Positions 50,907 to 53,866 of a stretch of 53,866 nt of DNA are shown here, one piece after another; the stretch's first letter is position 1; every line of letters begins with the position of its first letter. The DNA lies in contig JAFTFV010000029.1 in the NCBI GenBank assembly GCA_017458265.1, forward strand, positions 1-53,866, written 5' to 3'. Source of the DNA: Bacteroidales bacterium (GTDB lineage Bacteria; Bacteroidota; Bacteroidia; Bacteroidales; UBA932). The position numbers and the translations under genes are program-made. The notes beneath the pieces were generated by a model, which was not told where the DNA came from, searched no databases, and saw nothing but the letters and a program-made list of their open reading frames with translations.

Positions 50907-51986
50907 CTACCCAATGTCGTAACCACCGGCAGTTTGTCCACCACCACTGGACTGCTTGGTGAAAACCTTGCTGGCCACGGAGCTGGAGACACCGTCCTTG
51001 ATGGCGATGGCCTTCACAGTGGCAGAATCGCTCAGATTGAACCCTGCGCTATACAGGTTGCTGGATGCGGTAGGTGTACTGCCGTCAGTGGTGTAACGGA
51101 TCTGCGCACCCGAAGGACCGGTGATGGTCACCTCAGTGCTGTCCGTGAACGAGGTCTCACCACTAATCACGGGAGCCTCTACGGTCTCAGTCTGGCTGCC
51201 GGTGCCGGTGCCGGAGTTACTGCCTCCGGAATTGTTGTTTCCGGAGCCACCTGAGCCAGAGGCTGAGTCGTCTCTGCCCTCTTCGTTGGATTCAGAACCG
51301 TCCGGAGTCCACTTGCACTCTGCCAGCATGGCCTGGGACTTCACGCCGTTACCGGAGTCTACATAGTAGTAGCGGAGGAAGATCTTCGGAGCAGCTGCGC
51401 TAAAAGCGCCGTGCTTGGCCAGGAACTCGGCCCGGAGGTCGATGACAGAAGCATCGGGTTCTTCGACCAGCTTGATGGTCACGGCCTTGTCATGAGCACG
51501 GGAAACACCGTTGGACTGGCCTTCGGATGCCTCAATGACCAGGAAGATACCGCCGTTGTCGGCGATGGCGCGGTCCAGCTGGAAGGTGAACACGTTGCCG
51601 TGGCACACCACGGTGGCCTCGCTGGGGGCCTCGACGGAGTTCAGCTCCGGAGGAGTTACCATGGGCTGGCCGCCCAGGGTGACAACCCAGTAGTTCAACC
51701 GGGTGAAAAGGTTGGATCCGGAAATCTTGGCGCTGGTACCCAGCACGGACTTACCGGACTGCGAGAGGGCGAGCTTGTTCCAGGCAAGGATCTGCTCGTT
51801 GGTCAGGTTCTTCCACATAGTGGTGAGCATCTTGAAGACGCTCTTGACCTTGGCCTGGTCCGCAGTGCGGACCGACCCGCCGTATCCGCGGTTGCGGATG
51901 TACTTGCGAGTCTTCATCTTAGCGGCGGTCACGCCCTTAGCGCTGCCGCTCATTTCCTCGAAGGCGATGGAAGGAATGTACTTCAT
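50907..51986 (-). CDS. Phage-like structural protein with chitobiase-type C-terminal domain
   Basis: 359 residues. The N-terminal 100 residues (MSGSAKGVTAAKMKTRKYIR, then WKNLTNEQILAWNKLA and SGSNLFTRLNYW) have the W-N-x-L and 'NLFTRLN' pattern of small virion-associated proteins in Bacteroidota prophages. A beta-rich middle follows, then a Ser/Gly/Asn low-complexity linker (about 230-265). The end is a domain like the C-terminal chitobiase/hexosaminidase fibronectin-like module (ITGPSGAQIRYTTDGSTPT, about 291-309). This suggests a surface decoration or receptor-contact protein; it is not an enzyme. Its ATG overlaps the spanin-like stop (TGATG). Confidence 0.6.
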   Translation of the reverse strand: MKYIPSIAFEEMSGSAKGVTAAKMKTRKYIRNRGYGGSVRTADQAKVKSVFKMLTTMWKNLTNEQILAWNKLALSQSGKSVLGTSAKISGSNLFTRLNYWVVTLGGQPMVTPPELNSVEAPSEATVVCHGNVFTFQLDRAIADNGGIFLVIEASEGQSNGVSRAHDKAVTIKLVEEPDASVIDLRAEFLAKHGAFSAAAPKIFLRYYYVDSGNGVKSQAMLAECKWTPDGSESNEEGRDDSASGSGGSGNNNSGGSNSGTGTGSQTETVEAPVISGETSFTDSTEVTITGPSGAQIRYTTDGSTPTASSNLYSAGFNLSDSATVKAIAIKDGVSSSVASKVFTKQSSGGGQTAGGYDIG

Positions 51987-52468
51987 CAGACTTTAAGTTT
52001 AAGGTTAGTGAATAAATGGAATAAAAAGAAAAGCAGTACTGCTATGCTTGTAGCGATAAAGACCTCCCCGGCAGTCATCTTCAGCTTCTGCCATCTGGAG
52101 AGAGGTTTTTCAATATAAATATCCTCCTTAACCACACGGTCCCTGTACAACAGGGAATCCCTCCAAACCACCTTGGTTTCCACCGGAACGGGCTGTTTTA
52201 CGGCCTTTGTCTCCAAGGAATGATGCAGCACACCTCCGGATACCGAAGCGGTCGATTTAGCGTATTTATTCTCCAGCACGGAGGCGGTATCTAGGGTGGC
52301 CACCTTCTCCACAATCACCGGCAGCTCTATGAAAGCAGTGTCGTGGACCGTCTCTACCACTGTCTTAACCTCCACCCGGGTACTGTCCGACTCCAGAAGG
52401 GGCCGGGCAGTACCACAAGAGGCCGTGAGAATGGCAAGAACAAGCGGAAAGCAGGTGGAGGACTTCAT
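51986..52468 (-). CDS. Spanin-like lipoprotein with C-terminal membrane helix
   Basis: 160 residues. The N-terminus is a lipoprotein signal ending in LTASC. A periplasmic stretch rich in Val, Glu and Thr follows, and one membrane helix lies at about 133-153 (VFIATSIAVLLFFLFHLF). A lipid anchor at one end and an inner-membrane helix at the other is the layout of a unimolecular spanin, which fuses the two membranes in the last step of phage lysis. The neighbouring holin-like gene supports this. No sequence family was recognised. Confidence 0.6.
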   Translation of the reverse strand: MKSSTCFPLVLAILTASCGTARPLLESDSTRVEVKTVVETVHDTAFIELPVIVEKVATLDTASVLENKYAKSTASVSGGVLHHSLETKAVKQPVPVETKVVWRDSLLYRDRVVKEDIYIEKPLSRWQKLKMTAGEVFIATSIAVLLFFLFHLFTNLKLKV

Positions 52469-52477
52469 AGGTTAAGG

Positions 52478-52747
52478 TTAGGATGAAGTTTGTTTGTCAT
52501 GTTCGATGACATCTTTGAGTTCCGCCTCGAACTTGCGGAACTTGACATCATAGGATGCCTTGACGCCCAGGATGGCACCGCAGAGAACCAGCAGCTCGCT
52601 CACGATGGAAATCGCGGAGCTGGCAATCTCCCCGAGCGGCGGGATGAAGAAAAGGCACACGCCGGCAATAAGCACCCCACAGCTGAAACTCGCTATGGCG
52701 ATGACTCCCTGAAGGCGGGTAAGTTCCATTTTCTTCCTCTCTGACAT
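52478..52747 (-). CDS. Holin-like small membrane protein
   Basis: 89 residues with two membrane helices (about 15-35 and 42-64) and a charged C-terminal tail (FRKFEAELKDVIEHDKQ). Size, topology and position directly before the spanin-like gene fit a phage holin. No endolysin gene is seen next to it. Confidence 0.6.
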   Translation of the reverse strand: MSERKKMELTRLQGVIAIASFSCGVLIAGVCLFFIPPLGEIASSAISIVSELLVLCGAILGVKASYDVKFRKFEAELKDVIEHDKQTSS

Positions 52748-52751
52748 AGGG

Positions 52752-53513
52752 CTAGAAGTTTACGTCAATTTCATTGTCACCACGGACCAGGAACGCATAC
52801 AGGAAAGGGTCGTGCCCCGTATCCCAGAATCCAATAACCCTTTCCTCCATGGTGAAGACCCCTTCCCTGATACGGCACTCTCCCATACCGTCGCATTCCG
52901 GATTGAACTGATTGCCGCCACCGGGAACAGGTACAAAAGCGTCGATATCCTGAGGGAAGTCCACCAACGTAACTTCCCATGGAAGGTCCCTGTATGCGTA
53001 AGAGCAACCGTAAAATTCCATATGGAGGAAGGCCCAGTGCTCAAAGGACACGAAGAAAGAGTCGGAGCCCAGCCGCAGGAAATTGTCCGGAGCCCCGATG
53101 GTCAGCTGATGGCGCGTACCCTTGATGGTATTGGAGCCTTGGTTGAGCATCGGGTACAATGCCTGTATATAGAAGGTAAGCGCTCCCTTTTCATAGAATC
53201 CCGGCACCTTCTCAATGCAGATGGTATTGCGGTCCTTGATCCAGGACTTGAGGACTGTACCACCGTCATAACGGTAATTCCTTCCGGAAAACGTGCGCAC
53301 CTCCTCAAAACGGCAAAAGATACCGGCCACGGCACTGCGGTCTATCGAGAGGGCCGGAACGTAGATTTCCGGATTCTGATTCAGGCGGTAACGCACATCC
53401 ATGGGGTCAATGGTGAACTTGGCGTTCAAAACGACATAGTTGTCCGTCTGGTAGGACTTGAACAGGATCCTGTCCGCTCCGAAGTTATTTCCTGTGCTGT
53501 AAAACATATCCAA
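52752..53513 (-). CDS. Hypothetical phage-like protein
   Basis: 253 residues, no signal peptide or membrane segment, rich in aromatic residues and predicted mostly beta. No family recognised. The start MDMFYSTGNNFGADRIL lies twelve bases after the previous gene and the stop four bases before the holin-like gene, so it belongs to the same unit. Probably structural, by position only. Confidence 0.65.
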   Translation of the reverse strand: MDMFYSTGNNFGADRILFKSYQTDNYVVLNAKFTIDPMDVRYRLNQNPEIYVPALSIDRSAVAGIFCRFEEVRTFSGRNYRYDGGTVLKSWIKDRNTICIEKVPGFYEKGALTFYIQALYPMLNQGSNTIKGTRHQLTIGAPDNFLRLGSDSFFVSFEHWAFLHMEFYGCSYAYRDLPWEVTLVDFPQDIDAFVPVPGGGNQFNPECDGMGECRIREGVFTMEERVIGFWDTGHDPFLYAFLVRGDNEIDVNF

Positions 53514-53525
53514 ATCCGATTGAGG

Positions 53526-53858
53526 TTAAACGATTACGCCGGCACCGAATACCACGGATGGCTTGCAATAACTGCCACCCCTATGGGCGAAAGTGAGCTG
53601 ACCCTTCCCGTCACGGTTGTACATGTATACCAGGTAAGACTGAGGGATTATATGTCCCTGGTCATCCATTCCACGCCCAAGGCACATTCCGGAGCCCAGG
53701 CACTCCGAAGGAATCTCCGAAGACAGATAAACTTCAGACGAAGCGATATTGCTGTGTCCCAGGCATACAGCGCTGAAACTGGCCACCGGAGCCCCTGTTG
53801 AGAAATCCACCTCCAGGGAGGAAACATGGCTTTCCTCCGCCACATCCAAATCCGCCAT
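53526..53858 (-). CDS. Hypothetical protein, possibly cut by the window edge
   Basis: 110 residues from MADLDVAEESHVSSLEVDF. The frame has no stop between this ATG and the window end eight bases away, so the true start may lie outside. Composition (Ser, Gly, Val; four Cys) is beta-like; no family recognised. It is the most upstream visible gene of the phage-like unit. Confidence 0.55.
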   Translation of the reverse strand: MADLDVAEESHVSSLEVDFSTGAPVASFSAVCLGHSNIASSEVYLSSEIPSECLGSGMCLGRGMDDQGHIIPQSYLVYMYNRDGKGQLTFAHRGGSYCKPSVVFGAGVIV

Positions 53859-53866
53859 GGTATAAA

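Larger units (their letters stand above)
50907..53866 (-). mobile_element. Phage-like gene block (right end not in window)
   Basis: Five tightly packed minus-strand genes: two unknown proteins, a holin-like protein, a spanin-like lipoprotein and a virion-like protein with a carbohydrate-type domain. A lysis pair beside a decorated structural protein fits the late region of a prophage or a phage-derived element. No integrase, portal or terminase is in the window, so the type and boundaries are open. Confidence 0.6.

Noticed and set aside
1-53866. CRISPR array, insertion sequence or integrase
   Set aside because: No regularly spaced direct repeats, transposase or recombinase motifs were seen on either strand.

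Overview
The window comes from a chromosome of the Bacteroidales (Bacteroidota). Supporting signs are a repeated promoter type, TTTG - about 19 bases - TAnnTTTG, in front of many genes; a TonB-dependent receptor, DUF5686, DUF5715 and DUF349 proteins; the split glycine decarboxylase GcvPA/GcvPB; and an SDR-type threonine dehydrogenase. The genus cannot be fixed from the sequence. Most of the window is densely packed housekeeping DNA with overlapping start and stop codons. Two stretches look foreign: an RHS island (about 6.8-14.1 kb) and a phage-like block (about 50.8 kb to the end).

Layout. 1-3.3 kb: the N-terminal part of yidC, a five-repeat DUF349 protein, trmD, and a predicted small RNA that shares a bidirectional terminator with trmD. 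3.3-6.4 kb: an outer-membrane receptor behind a TPP riboswitch (probable thiamine uptake) and a glutaminyl cyclase lipoprotein. 6.4-14.1 kb: RNase P RNA, then a 1974-residue RHS protein whose tip carries an HExxH metallopeptidase-like toxin domain, a candidate immunity protein, and RHS debris. 14.1-24.8 kb: pgi, recX, a patatin/barrel protein and rlmN on the minus strand, recA and an LtaS-like phosphotransferase on the plus strand, then a helix-hairpin-helix membrane protein, rsmI, a small coiled-coil gene and tdk. 24.8-31 kb: a DUF389 membrane protein, kbl/tdh (threonine to glycine), a second predicted small RNA, tRNA-Cys, a GtrA protein, and an acyltransferase pair resembling the glycine-lipid enzymes GlsA/GlsB.

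31-36.6 kb: an operon for envelope lipid work (CDP-alcohol phosphatidyltransferase, acyltransferase, SDR, DUF5686 barrel). 36.6-43.4 kb: a six-gene minus-strand operon with the whole glycine cleavage system apart from the shared L-protein, followed by a SEC-C protein and trmO. Its first gene is an unusual in-frame joining of an arginase-fold domain to GcvT. 43.4-50.3 kb: obgE and a PAP2 phosphatase, the operon tgt-lptF/G-dut-murF, and a nucleoside permease. 50.3 kb to the end: a small gene with a long leader, then minus-strand phage-type genes (virion-like protein, spanin-like, holin-like, two unknowns).

The most unusual items are the arginase-GcvT fusion, the RHS toxin with its candidate immunity gene, and the two promoter-hairpin small RNA units with partly complementary single-stranded regions. 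Glycine is a recurring theme: it is made by kbl/tdh, cleaved by gcv, and probably used as a lipid head group by the Gls-like pair. All functional calls rest on reading motifs by eye; no database search was run.
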